A stretch of DNA of 64,000 nucleotides, taken from contig NZ_CP040948.1 in assembly GCF_006363955.1 (NCBI RefSeq), forward strand, positions 1,364,001-1,428,000, read 5' to 3'. The translations under genes were made by a program, and so were the position numbers. The notes under the pieces are model-generated. The model searched no databases. It was not told the DNA's origin and saw only the letters and a list, made by a program, of their open reading frames with translations. The DNA comes from Methylophilus medardicus (GTDB taxonomy: Bacteria; Pseudomonadota; Gammaproteobacteria; Burkholderiales; Methylophilaceae). Below are positions 47,800 through 56,675 of the stretch, piece after piece. Within the stretch, counting starts at the first letter, position 1, and the number at the start of each line of letters is the position of its first letter.

Positions 47800-49819
47800 C
47801 ACCTTGATTTATCGGCGTGTAACCGCATTATTGTTGTTATTCATCATCTTGTTAAAAAGTTTGCCGCTCGCTTACGCTAATTTGCGTACACCCACATGGT
47901 GGGATCAAAATGCAGTAAACACCACCCCCGATTGGCATTATCGCGTGCCAATTAACATCCCATCGGGCACACCTGTCAATAGTACAATTAAAGTCGATGT
48001 GGATTTTGCCAGCTTACTCAGCAGCTTAGGTGTGAGTGGTACCTTTGATGTTAACTCACCGCGTGTGGTGCGATCGACAGGCACTTTGTCCACTAACCAA
48101 GAATTTACCGATGCGGTATTTGCAGGGGCCACTAATGCCACAGGCGATAGCCGTGGTGAAGTACGGTTTATTTTACAAGATGCTGGGCCGACGACTTATT
48201 ATCTGTATTTTGACATCACCGCTAATGGTAGTAAACCCACCAATCCGCAAGTGCCGATTAACGGTAATTTTGAAATTGGCAGCACAGGCAACACCACGCC
48301 ATTAGGGTGGACAAGAACCACCTCCAATGCGAGTTTAGATGGGCAAATCCGCCCTAATGAAACAGTTTCAGTCACAGCCTCTCCTGCCGCAATTGCAGGA
48401 CCTTCCACCGTAAACGCCAACGGCAATGCTTTTAGTGGGCAGTTTTCTTACTTAATGGGTTTGCGCACTAATGTTTCCGCTGCAGGCAATGTAGTACTTA
48501 ACAAAACGGTAACCATTCCCGCAAGCTCGGCAGGAAATTTTAGCTTGCGCTGGAAGCCGCAAGGGTGGGATGCTAATAGTTTTGATACATTGAACGTACA
48601 GATTATTGGCACGACTACGCGGAATGTTGTAGGTCCTACTTCAACCATTGCAGCCTATGCTGCAGCCCCCAACAGCGCAAACTTTGGCGCAGGCCTAGCT
48701 ACCGCCACCACGCCGGGGTATCGTTTTTATAACGGTTTTGATTGTGGTACCAACTTAGTACACACTGCTGGCATGACCGTCACTTGCGGTACAGACAATT
48801 GGTTTAGTGCTAGCACGTCTTTAAGTGCTTTTGCTGGGCAAACAGTCACTGTTCGTATCACTTATAACGGGGATACCAATGATAAAACTTGGTTTAGTGT
48901 AGATGATGTGGAATGGTCAGTGGTCAACGCTACTTTGGGCGTGGCAGAAGGTTTTGGGGGCAATATCACTAACCCGACTAGCGGAAGTTTTACCACGGGG
49001 TCGGTTATTTCGATCACTGCCCAAGTTAATGCACAACCCACCGCAAGCGGCAATCCGGTCACTGCCAACATTTATGATGCGGCAGGCACCTTAGTGGCCA
49101 GTGGGATTATTCTTTACAATAACGCGACCAATGGTGACACGACCGCTAATGATAGCTTATGGACCAATAGTAACGCCTACACTATCCCTGCTAGCGGGCT
49201 TGTATCAGGCAATTGGACTATACGTGTTTTTGCAAGAGATGCTTCAACTAGCACAATCGGTGCGACCAATGGCTTAATTCGCATTCCCTCTCTGCCTAAC
49301 ACTCCGCTTAACCAAGCTAACTATTATAATATTGATGATCAAATCATCACTGTCACTATCACTACGCCCTTGATGACCAACCTAAAAACCGTGACAGTGC
49401 TCAATGACCCAGTCAACGGCACTACCAACCCCAAAATGATTCCTGGCGCAGTGGTGGAATATACCATCCGCATCACAAACTCTGGCAATGGCACGGTGGA
49501 CAACAACAGCATTGTCATCACCGACCCTATACCCGTAAACGGCACTTTATTTACTGGCAATGTGAGCGGTGGGGCGCCTTATCAGTTCACTAATGGCTCG
49601 CCCTCCAGCGGCATCACCTGCCCATTCACCGCGCTGGGTAATTTAACCGATTGTGTGGATTTTTCTAATGATGGTGGAGCCACTTGGACCTATGTACCCA
49701 ATGGCAGTTATGATAGCGCAGTTAGGCATCTGCGCTTTAAAACCACGGGCGCCATGGCCGCCAACACTGGCACAGGCAACCCGTTTTTTGAGATTAAATT
49801 TAATGTGCAAATTCAATAG
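47786..49819 (+). CDS. Large secreted protein with C-terminal DUF11 domain (operon gene 5)
   Basis: The 677-residue precursor starts at an ATG overlapping the end of gene 4 by 14 bases, with GGGG upstream, indicating coupling. A signal peptide (LLLLFIILLKSLPLAYA) leads into a DUF2341-like domain (TPDWHYRVPINIPSG ... VDVDFASLLSSLG), then a beta-sandwich with NGNFEIGSTGN and FSVDDVEW-type sequence like extracellular carbohydrate-binding modules, an Ig-like section, and a DUF11 domain (about 530-677; MIPGAVVEYTIRITNSGNGTV) ending FFEIKFNVQIQ. It is the probable distal adhesin or subunit of the system; ligand unknown. Confidence 0.78.
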   Translation: MQKNNTLIYRRVTALLLLFIILLKSLPLAYANLRTPTWWDQNAVNTTPDWHYRVPINIPSGTPVNSTIKVDVDFASLLSSLGVSGTFDVNSPRVVRSTGTLSTNQEFTDAVFAGATNATGDSRGEVRFILQDAGPTTYYLYFDITANGSKPTNPQVPINGNFEIGSTGNTTPLGWTRTTSNASLDGQIRPNETVSVTASPAAIAGPSTVNANGNAFSGQFSYLMGLRTNVSAAGNVVLNKTVTIPASSAGNFSLRWKPQGWDANSFDTLNVQIIGTTTRNVVGPTSTIAAYAAAPNSANFGAGLATATTPGYRFYNGFDCGTNLVHTAGMTVTCGTDNWFSASTSLSAFAGQTVTVRITYNGDTNDKTWFSVDDVEWSVVNATLGVAEGFGGNITNPTSGSFTTGSVISITAQVNAQPTASGNPVTANIYDAAGTLVASGIILYNNATNGDTTANDSLWTNSNAYTIPASGLVSGNWTIRVFARDASTSTIGATNGLIRIPSLPNTPLNQANYYNIDDQIITVTITTPLMTNLKTVTVLNDPVNGTTNPKMIPGAVVEYTIRITNSGNGTVDNNSIVITDPIPVNGTLFTGNVSGGAPYQFTNGSPSSGITCPFTALGNLTDCVDFSNDGGATWTYVPNGSYDSAVRHLRFKTTGAMAANTGTGNPFFEIKFNVQIQ

Positions 49820-49892
49820 AGGGCGGTTTCAAGTTTCAAGTGCAAAAAGCGCTGCATGTTGCTGCCTAAAATCAAAAGCAGGTCATTGGTAT

Positions 49893-49973
49893 TCATAGTG
49901 AAAAGCCACGTTCAACTAACTGGCGTACTGCCTCAGCTTTAAACTCTTCTGCAAATCGCTCTCTTGTCATCAT
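49893..49973 (-). pseudogene. IS3-family orfA fragment (N-terminal 26 codons)
   Basis: The minus strand reads MMTRERFAEEFKAEAVRQLVERGFSL and then stops. This is the typical beginning of an IS3-family OrfA helix-turn-helix. Upstream of it TTTACTAGACACC resembles an IS3 terminal end. The rest of the element is missing. It differs from the OrfA at 38.8-39.1 kb, so it marks a separate insertion at the far side of the DUF11 operon. Confidence 0.75.
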
Positions 49974-50027
49974 TGACTCCGTTCAGTTTAATTAAACTAT
50001 AACGGTGTCTAGTAAACCGTGGAAGTG

Positions 50028-50056
50028 AAAAAAAGCCCGGTAACCTCAGGCTTTGC
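50028..50056 (-). terminator. Terminator after the small periplasmic protein gene
   Basis: On the minus strand AAAGCC (50049-50054) pairs with GGCTTT (50032-50037) around TGAGGTTACCG, followed by a run of Ts. It lies about 27 bases after the stop of the 122-residue gene. Confidence 0.65.
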
Positions 50057-50082
50057 TTTTTTGTGTAGCAACTTACGATTGC

Positions 50083-50451
50083 TTAGCGATTATTAAAAAA
50101 ACCAATATTCATGACGCGGTCGTTCACAAAGGTCACTTCCGTTTCTTTGTAGGTGTTTTTGCTGTCGTATTTGACCAAATTTTTGTAGTACCACATCTCA
50201 ACTTGCACCGGCTTGGAGTTATCTTGTTGCTTGCCCATGTTGCCTATCATTGTGTTGGCATTGCTTGGCTTGACAGATTGTTGCTTTTTAAACGGTTGGC
50301 CCAGTTTCTCAATCACCAGTTTTTTCGACTTGCCGCTAAAACCGCTGATAAATTCGTTTTCATCATAAGTTTTACCAGCGAAGGCAGCGGTCGTCGCAAA
50401 TAGTATCGAGGTTGCGATCATTGCAGCTGAAATGTTTGCGTATAACTTCAT
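50083..50451 (-). CDS. Small periplasmic protein, BamE/SmpA-like fold possible
   Basis: A 122-residue protein with a signal peptide (AAMIATSILFATTAAFA) and no lipobox. The mature part has a KSKKLVIEKLGQPFKK segment like the helix-turn of BamE/SmpA proteins and a strand-rich end (VEMWYYKNLVKYD, TEVTFVNDRVMNIGFFN). I do not recognise a specific family; the BamE-like reading is by pattern only. It is the first minus-strand gene beyond the accessory region and ends in its own terminator. Confidence 0.6.
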   Translation of the reverse strand: MKLYANISAAMIATSILFATTAAFAGKTYDENEFISGFSGKSKKLVIEKLGQPFKKQQSVKPSNANTMIGNMGKQQDNSKPVQVEMWYYKNLVKYDSKNTYKETEVTFVNDRVMNIGFFNNR

Positions 50452-50573
50452 GTTTAATTCCTGTTATCCAAAATCAAAGTGATTAATTATTTTTCGCCAG
50501 TATAACGCTTTATCAGCGCGCTAGGTTGACCACTGGCGCCAACCGACCGCCTTGTTGATGCTTTGAACATCGT

Positions 50574-51338
50574 TTAGAAATCTAGTTTCATGCCATCATA
50601 TCCAACTTGCACATTGGCGGGCATGCGTGCCTGTAAGGCATGATATTCGAGCTCATGTGTCATGTGTATTAACACATTGCGTCTAGCGCCTATAAGCGCG
50701 ATCAGGCCGAGCGATTCTTCAACACTGACGTGGGTAGGATGCGGCTTTTCACGCAGACAATCAATTAGAAGCAAATCGACATTTTGCAGTAAAGGATAAG
50801 AGGTTTCCGGGATTTCCGACACGTCGGTCATATACACCAAGTTGCCGATACGGTAAGCATGAATCCGAATCTTGCCATGCATGACTGGGATGGGCGTCAC
50901 CGTTTGCCCGGCTGCTTCAAATGGCGCGTCAACCACATGCGCGGCCAATACCGGCAAATCCCAAAATTGCGGAATCGGCTCGCGGATGGTGTAGCCAAAC
51001 TTTTCTTGAATGTGGCGAATAGCCTCTGCGTAGCTGTAGATTGGAATCTGGCAGCGATTGATTTGACAGAAAGCACGTAGATCATCAATACCATGCAAAT
51101 GGTCGGCGTGGGTGTGGGTGTACAACACAGCGTCAACCCGGCGCATTTGCTCACGTAGCGCCTGCTGTCTTAGATCGGGCGTGGTATCAATCAATATGAC
51201 ACGGCCATCATCCAGGGTCACCATGCTGGAGCAACGCGTGCGCTTGTTGCGAGGGTTGTCAGAGCTGCAAGTGGCGCATGTGCAGCCTACCGCAGGCGTA
51301 CCGGCACTAGAGCCCACCCCTAGCATGGTTAATTGCAT
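50574..51338 (-). CDS. PhnP-like metallo-beta-lactamase-fold hydrolase
   Basis: A 254-residue MBL-fold protein with the metal motif THTHADHLHG, the N-terminal LGVGSSAGTPAVGC and Cys residues (CTCATC) typical of the PhnP group, and ILIDTTPDLRQQ. PhnP is a cyclic phosphodiesterase of phosphonate use; this stand-alone form without phn genes probably cleaves another phosphodiester such as a 2',3'-cyclic nucleotide. It overlaps the end of tatD by ten bases and belongs to the pabC-mltG-tmk-holB-PilZ-tatD cluster. Confidence 0.85.
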   Translation of the reverse strand: MQLTMLGVGSSAGTPAVGCTCATCSSDNPRNKRTRCSSMVTLDDGRVILIDTTPDLRQQALREQMRRVDAVLYTHTHADHLHGIDDLRAFCQINRCQIPIYSYAEAIRHIQEKFGYTIREPIPQFWDLPVLAAHVVDAPFEAAGQTVTPIPVMHGKIRIHAYRIGNLVYMTDVSEIPETSYPLLQNVDLLLIDCLREKPHPTHVSVEESLGLIALIGARRNVLIHMTHELEYHALQARMPANVQVGYDGMKLDF

Positions 51339-52105
51339 GGCGTGGCGTGCTTGAATAATGTAAAAAAATTGGCGGTAGTGGCGTCTATCAGTGTTTGCAG
51401 GGGGATATCACGCAAACGCGCCACCTCTTCGGCCACATGCCGTACATAACCAGGTTGATTCGTTTTACCGCGAAAAGGAATCGGTGCAAGATAAGGCGAA
51501 TCTGTTTCGACCAATACTTTATCTAATGGAACTAATTGCGCGACTTGTTTTAAGGCTTGTGCGTTTTTGAAGGTGACAATCCCTGAAAACGAGATATAAA
51601 AGCCCATGGCGATGGCCGCCTGTGCCACTTCCCAGCTTTCAGTAAAGCAGTGCATGACACCACCCACTTCTGCTGCCCCCTCTTCTTGCATAATGCGCAA
51701 GGTGTCTTCTGCGGCATTGCGCGTATGAATGATCAGAGGCTTACCTGTCGCTTTAGCTGCGCGAATATGGATGCGGAAACGCTCGCGCTGCCACTCCAAG
51801 TCCCCCGTCAGCCGAAAATAATCCAGCCCGGTTTCACCGATGGCAATGACGCGGGGATGATCAGCCAATCGAATCAACGCCTCAAGCGTCGGCTCTTGGA
51901 TGTCTTCATAATCTGGATGCACGCCCACTGAAGCAAAAATATTTGGATATTGCTCAGCAATGGCGAGTACCTCAGGAAACTTATCCAGCGTGACTGAGAC
52001 GCAAAGCGCATGGCCAACCTCCTGATTTTGCATATGATCGAGCACCTGATCCATGTTTTGGATCAGCTCGGGAAAATTCAGGTGGCAGTGGGAATCGACT
52101 AACAT
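51329..52105 (-). CDS. TatD-family metal-dependent deoxyribonuclease
   Basis: A 258-residue TIM-barrel hydrolase of the TatD/YcfH family. It opens VDSHCHLNFPEL with the metal HxH and contains GETGLDYFR, HTRNAAEDTL and the C-terminal ETDSPYLAP. The family has 3'-5' exonuclease activity on DNA. Location after holB and a PilZ gene is the standard tmk-holB-pilZ-tatD (ycfH) arrangement. Confidence 0.93.
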   Translation of the reverse strand: MLVDSHCHLNFPELIQNMDQVLDHMQNQEVGHALCVSVTLDKFPEVLAIAEQYPNIFASVGVHPDYEDIQEPTLEALIRLADHPRVIAIGETGLDYFRLTGDLEWQRERFRIHIRAAKATGKPLIIHTRNAAEDTLRIMQEEGAAEVGGVMHCFTESWEVAQAAIAMGFYISFSGIVTFKNAQALKQVAQLVPLDKVLVETDSPYLAPIPFRGKTNQPGYVRHVAEEVARLRDIPLQTLIDATTANFFTLFKHATPCN

Positions 52106-52130
52106 GTCACTCTCTAAAAACGTTCATATG

Positions 52131-52493
52131 CTAAATGGTATTCGAAGGTCGGCTGGACTTAAGCGCGGCGCCAAGGATCGTCTCAATGCGTTTTTTTGCC
52201 TCAGCCCCGCCATCTTTATCGGTAAACTGAATGCCGATCCCTTGCGGTTTATTGTTGGCTGCTTGTGGCGTAATCCAGATGACTTTACCGACCACTTTCA
52301 ATTTGTTCGGGTCATTGAGCAGTGTGAGCAGCATAAAAATCTCTTCACCCATTTTAAAGGGCTTGCTGGTGGGGATAAACAAGCCGCCGCCCTTAACAAA
52401 TGGCATGTAAGCTGCAAACAAAGCAGCTTTTTCGCGGATGGCCAAAGATAAAACGCCAGGTTTCGCGGCAGCAGGCGGTAGCGTGTCAGTCAT
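52131..52493 (-). CDS. PilZ-domain protein
   Basis: A 120-residue single-domain protein. The strands FIPTSKPFKMGEEIFMLLTL, KVVGKVIWITPQ and GIGIQFTDKDGG match the PilZ fold in type IV pilus-associated PilZ proteins found between holB and tatD. The N-terminal RxxxR / DxSxxG c-di-GMP-binding motif of canonical PilZ is not evident, so it may not bind c-di-GMP; Xanthomonas and Pseudomonas PilZ are similar in this respect. Confidence 0.88.
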   Translation of the reverse strand: MTDTLPPAAAKPGVLSLAIREKAALFAAYMPFVKGGGLFIPTSKPFKMGEEIFMLLTLLNDPNKLKVVGKVIWITPQAANNKPQGIGIQFTDKDGGAEAKKRIETILGAALKSSRPSNTI

Positions 52494-52555
52494 TGTATGA
52501 GCTCCAGAATATTTAAATGCGCTAGCTATTTGAATCTATTCGCTATTCGCATCCA

Positions 52556-53548
52556 CTAGCCAAACATTTTTTTATATTGCAATAATAACTGCTCCAGTTG
52601 CAGCTCTTGGTTGAGTGGGTGCTGTGCGGTCATTTTAAAACGATTTAGCTGTTGTTGAAACGCCAGCAAGCGCGACAAATTTACCTGCGCGGCCAAGCCC
52701 TGCAATCCCGCAACGTCCGCTGGATGATAGCGTAAAGGCTGCTGATGACAGGACAGCCAAAGATCTAACAACCACTTTTGCAAGGCCTGAATTGCTTGCT
52801 CCATTCCCTGCTTGATCAACACTGACACTGCCAGAGCCACATCCATCTTAGCGCCGCCGATCAGATGCGGCCGGCATTGCTGAAACCAACCATATAAATC
52901 GACACCCTCTTGTTGCACCGCTGTCGGCGCACCGCCACTGTAGAACCACAACCACTCCGCATCAGGCACGGCTTGCGTTTGCAACCATTGCAAGCCCTGC
53001 TCACGGCTGGGCACGGGCATTTCAACCTGCATACAGCGGCTCAACACAGTCGGTAACAAAGCCTGACGCTGGTGTGAGACCAGCAGAAACTGTGTTCGTT
53101 GCGGAGGCTCTTCAAGGAGCTTGAGTAATGCATTTGAGGCCGCCACGTTCATGGCCTCTAGCGGATGAATCAACACCACTCGCATGCCCTGCACGCGATG
53201 CGCGCTGAGCGATAGATAATCATTTAAGACACGAATCTGATCGATCAAAATTTGTTGCCGCTTGCGTGTTTTCTTTTTGCTACCTTCCGTGCTGTCATCA
53301 TCTTCGGGCGTGATTTCTTTAAAGTCCGGATGCGCGCCCTCTGACAACCAATGACAGGACTGGCATGCACCACAAGCAAAGCCGTGCTGAGGTTGCAAAC
53401 AGAGCAATCCGGCAGCCATGGTTTGGGCAAAATTGAGTTTTCCGATGCCGGCTTTTCCGTATAACAGCAAAGCGTGATGCCTTGTTTCACCCGCTTGCAT
53501 CCATTGGTGAAACAGCGCGTCTTGCCAAGGATAAAGTTTATTAATCAT
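52556..53548 (-). CDS. holB: DNA polymerase III subunit delta'
   Basis: HolB is part of the clamp loader that places the beta clamp on DNA. The 330 residues show the AAA+ P-loop-like LLLYGKAGIGKLNFAQ, the zinc-binding cysteines CLQPQHGFACGACQSCHW, and LLKLLEEPPQRTQFLLVSH. The start overlaps the tmk stop by four bases, so the two are translationally coupled. Confidence 0.94.
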   Translation of the reverse strand: MINKLYPWQDALFHQWMQAGETRHHALLLYGKAGIGKLNFAQTMAAGLLCLQPQHGFACGACQSCHWLSEGAHPDFKEITPEDDDSTEGSKKKTRKRQQILIDQIRVLNDYLSLSAHRVQGMRVVLIHPLEAMNVAASNALLKLLEEPPQRTQFLLVSHQRQALLPTVLSRCMQVEMPVPSREQGLQWLQTQAVPDAEWLWFYSGGAPTAVQQEGVDLYGWFQQCRPHLIGGAKMDVALAVSVLIKQGMEQAIQALQKWLLDLWLSCHQQPLRYHPADVAGLQGLAAQVNLSRLLAFQQQLNRFKMTAQHPLNQELQLEQLLLQYKKMFG

Positions 53549-54150
53549 AGAGATAAAATGACTTCTTCAACTGACTTCTTCACTTCATCCAGCGTGCGAT
53601 GTGCATCAATCACGCGAAATCGCTCTGGGAATTGCGCCGCCCGCGCCAGATATTGTGCGCGCAAGCGTGCAAAAAATTCTGCGCCCTGCGCTTCAAACTT
53701 ATCAGGAGTCCGCGCCCCCGCCAAGCGCTCAAGACTCACCTCGACCGGCACATCAAATAACAGCGTAATATCAGGCTGTAATTCACCTTGCACCCATTGT
53801 TCGAGTTGCTGCATCTTGGCTAAAGGCAGGCCACGTGCCCCACACTGATAAGCATAAGACGCATCAGTGAAACGGTCTGACACCACAATGGCATCGCGTT
53901 GCAAGGCTGGCAATATCACTTGTTGCAGATGCTCAGCGCGGGCAGCAAACATGAGCAGCGATTCGGTTTCTACGTGCATTTCACGGTGCAGTAACAGTGC
54001 GCGCAGTTCTTCCCCCAAAGGCGTGCCCCCTGGTTCGCGGGTAGACACCACCTCTCTGCCGCCTTGGGCCAGTATTTGCAGAATGGTCGGAATATGCGTA
54101 CTTTTCCCCGCACCATCCATGCCCTCCAGCGTAATAAACAAGCCCGCCAT
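53545..54150 (-). CDS. tmk: Thymidylate kinase
   Basis: Tmk phosphorylates dTMP to dTDP. The 201 residues contain the P-loop LEGMDGAGKSTH (about 8-19), the TREPGGTPLGE motif and the DRF-DASYAYQ substrate region. It follows mltG by 32 bases and overlaps holB, a conserved pabC-mltG-tmk-holB cluster. Confidence 0.96.
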   Translation of the reverse strand: MAGLFITLEGMDGAGKSTHIPTILQILAQGGREVVSTREPGGTPLGEELRALLLHREMHVETESLLMFAARAEHLQQVILPALQRDAIVVSDRFTDASYAYQCGARGLPLAKMQQLEQWVQGELQPDITLLFDVPVEVSLERLAGARTPDKFEAQGAEFFARLRAQYLARAAQFPERFRVIDAHRTLDEVKKSVEEVILSL

Positions 54151-54182
54151 TATTCTAGGTATCCCATCTGTCGATTATTGGT

Positions 54183-55190
54183 TTAATGTTTTTTTAATTG
54201 ATAGGCACGTACTGCCTGATTATGGGCCGCAAGTGAGCTAGTAAAAATATGCCTGCCCTGCCCATTGGCCACAAAATACAACGCTTGCGTCTTGGCTGGA
54301 TGCAAGGCCGCTTGAATCGAAGCCAAGCCAGGCAAGGCAATCGGCGTCGGCGGCAAGCCACTGCGCGTATAAGTGTTGTATGGGGTGTCCGTAGCCAAAT
54401 CTTTTTTTGTAATATTGCCACGATAGCGCGCGCCCATGCCATAAATCACGGTCGGGTCGGTCTGCAAACGCATGCCTTTACGCAAGCGATTGATGAATAC
54501 CCCCGCAATTTGCGGCCGCTCTTCTTCCACGCCGGTTTCTTTTTCAACAATCGACGCCATGATCAGGGCTTCATACATCGAGCGATAGGGTAAACCGGCT
54601 TCACGCGTCTGCCAAGCAGCTGATAAGTGCTGCAGCATTTTTTGATAGGCGCGCTTATAGAGCGCAAGCTCGCTGCTCTGCGAATCCAAAAAATAAGTAT
54701 CCGGAAAAAACCAACCTTCCGGATGCATATCTTGACCACTGAGCGTGCGCATCAACTCGCTGGCTGACAACATCGCTGCGTCATGCCGTATCCCTGGCAT
54801 CTGGGCTAATTTTTGCCGAAAAACGGCAAAGGTTTTGCCCTCGATTAACTGTAATTTAAATTGATCAAACGTACCGTGCTTGAGGATGTCGATTAACGAC
54901 AACACCTGCAAAGGGGTATTCAACGCGTAGTTGCCGGCCTGCAATTGGCTGCCACCACCGCTGAGTTTGACCACCAGCAGAAAACTATAGGGCTCAGTGA
55001 GCACGCCTGCAGCGACCAGTTGGTCTGCAATGCCACGCACACTTGCGCCAGCGGGAATCTGCAAGCCGATGGTTTCTGAGGCCATGGGTAGCGGACGTAT
55101 CATAAAGATAACGAGCCAGATAACAAGCGCGAATATGCCGGCACACAGGAGCGCCAGCCCATACTTCAGCCACTGCTTAATGGATAACAT
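54183..55190 (-). CDS. mltG: Endolytic murein transglycosylase MltG
   Basis: MltG (YceG) cleaves nascent glycan strands and sets their length. The 335-residue protein has an N-terminal membrane anchor (about 10-30), a LysM-like segment, the catalytic-Glu region ASIVEKETGVEEERP and the end motif PTPIALPGLASIQAALHPA with YFVANGQGRHIFT. It overlaps the pabC end by 14 bases and precedes tmk. Confidence 0.95.
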   Translation of the reverse strand: MLSIKQWLKYGLALLCAGIFALVIWLVIFMIRPLPMASETIGLQIPAGASVRGIADQLVAAGVLTEPYSFLLVVKLSGGGSQLQAGNYALNTPLQVLSLIDILKHGTFDQFKLQLIEGKTFAVFRQKLAQMPGIRHDAAMLSASELMRTLSGQDMHPEGWFFPDTYFLDSQSSELALYKRAYQKMLQHLSAAWQTREAGLPYRSMYEALIMASIVEKETGVEEERPQIAGVFINRLRKGMRLQTDPTVIYGMGARYRGNITKKDLATDTPYNTYTRSGLPPTPIALPGLASIQAALHPAKTQALYFVANGQGRHIFTSSLAAHNQAVRAYQLKKH

Positions 55191-56016
55191 ACGCTAAATC
55201 TGACCGCAGTTGCTGGGCCCAGTCGTTATTGGCAATCGCCTGATCGTCAATCTGCGTCACTTGCAGCACCCCATACACACTATTGACGATCACCACCCCA
55301 TCCGCCGTGAATAGATCGCCCATCACCAAGTCCTTGGATACCACCGCCTGTGCATGCGTCTTGTACCAATCAAGCACCTTTTGCCGCATCACTCCGGCCA
55401 CCCCGCAACGCTCCAAAGTGGGCGTCATGATTTCCCCCGCTTTACAGACAAACAGATTGCCACTGACGGCTTCAATCACATGATCGTCGTAATCACGCAG
55501 TAAGCCATCAAAAAATCTGGGGTCTTTCTGCTCGGCACGTGCCAGCACATTTTCAAGGCGATTCAGGTGTTTGATCCCTGCTAGCAAAGGTTGTGCCGCG
55601 AGCCGGGTCTGGCAGCTGTATAAAGCCACCCCTTGGCGATAGATGTCTGGCGGATACACCGGCAAATCACTGAGGATGAGCACACGACTAGGCTCGCAAA
55701 TGGCCGGTGGCGCATAGCCACGCGCGCCGTCACCGCGAGTGATAATGATTTTGACAATAGCAGAAGTGAAAGTCGGGTCTTCAACCGAGGCCATCAAATG
55801 CTTGAATTCTTGCAGTATTAACTCGGCCGAGGGGCAGACGATTTGAATTTTTCCGCAATCGGCGACCAGCGTCTGATAATGCAGTGGCCAGTCCTGCAAG
55901 GCACCGTTGATCAAGCGCATGGTTCTGAAAATGCCATCGCCGTAGGCAAATCCACGGTTGGTCGGTGCAATGCCGTTTACCAGTTTACCGTTGATGCAAT
56001 AGCGGACTGTGGTCAT
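55177..56016 (-). CDS. pabC: 4-amino-4-deoxychorismate lyase
   Basis: PabC releases pyruvate from aminodeoxychorismate to give p-aminobenzoate for folate. The 279-residue PLP fold-type IV protein has NRGFAYGDGIFRTMRL, the PLP lysine in AGIKHLNRLENVLAR and the DGLLRDYDDHVIEAVSGNLF motif. It complements FolC at 6-7 kb in the same vitamin pathway. Confidence 0.93.
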   Translation of the reverse strand: MTTVRYCINGKLVNGIAPTNRGFAYGDGIFRTMRLINGALQDWPLHYQTLVADCGKIQIVCPSAELILQEFKHLMASVEDPTFTSAIVKIIITRGDGARGYAPPAICEPSRVLILSDLPVYPPDIYRQGVALYSCQTRLAAQPLLAGIKHLNRLENVLARAEQKDPRFFDGLLRDYDDHVIEAVSGNLFVCKAGEIMTPTLERCGVAGVMRQKVLDWYKTHAQAVVSKDLVMGDLFTADGVVIVNSVYGVLQVTQIDDQAIANNDWAQQLRSDLAYVIH

Positions 56017-56218
56017 GTAAAGCCAAACAAAAAATTCGTTTCGAACAAGGCTGAAACCTTACCATAAATCGGCCTTGGCAGCGGCAGAATCTCAGCAAAA
56101 ACCCAAGGTTAACGGCGATATAAACGTCGAAATAAATGATTTTTTAAAGTTTGTTGTGGCAATGACGGCAACACCATCCGCAGTAATCTAACAGGATTGC
56201 ATTTATCGGGATAGCACC

Positions 56219-56617
56219 ATGGCGATTTCCAATATTCAAACGAACGTGTCGGCGCTTTTGAACAAAGCCTACAATACCGAGGCCCAAACATCGTCAGCAA
56301 ACGGCACAGCACTCGCCGCGCCAGATGACAGCCCTTCTGCGGCAGGCCAACAACCCCCTGCATCCGCTAGTGCGCAGGTCACCTTAAGCGGCGCAGGTAA
56401 CTTGCCGCAAACATATACCGCTCAGGGCCTGATGCAACAATTACGCCAATTTCAATTAAGCAACGCATCGTTATTGTTTGGCGAGGGTGATACCGCTGAT
56501 GACAATAGCCTTGGATTGACCGGCTTGATGAGTACTGATGCTGCCAGCGACCCATCAGCGATCACCGAGGATTTAGCGAATAACGTGAATCCTGCATCCA
56601 TCGACTCAGGCGGTTGA
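56219..56617 (+). CDS. Hypothetical protein, 132 aa, low-complexity Ser/Ala/Asp-rich
   Basis: The 132-residue frame begins at an ATG behind CGGGAT and ends before a clear terminator. The first residues, MAISNIQTNVSALLNKAYN, resemble the start of small flagellar or flagellin-related proteins, and the centre has GLMQQLRQFQLSNASLLFG; the remainder is Ser, Ala, Pro and Asp rich and probably disordered. There is no signal peptide. I recognise no family. Divergence from pabC and its own terminator argue it is real. Confidence 0.6.
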   Translation: MAISNIQTNVSALLNKAYNTEAQTSSANGTALAAPDDSPSAAGQQPPASASAQVTLSGAGNLPQTYTAQGLMQQLRQFQLSNASLLFGEGDTADDNSLGLTGLMSTDAASDPSAITEDLANNVNPASIDSGG

Positions 56618-56675
56618 GGCAATTCATTAAGGCGCCTTCACGACGCCATCAAGCGCAGTTTCATGCTTTTTTAAC

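Noticed and set aside
36731-50010. tRNA-Leu as the attachment site of an integrative island spanning the DUF11 operon
   Set aside because: I found no integrase gene and no repeat of the tRNA 3' end at the distal side.
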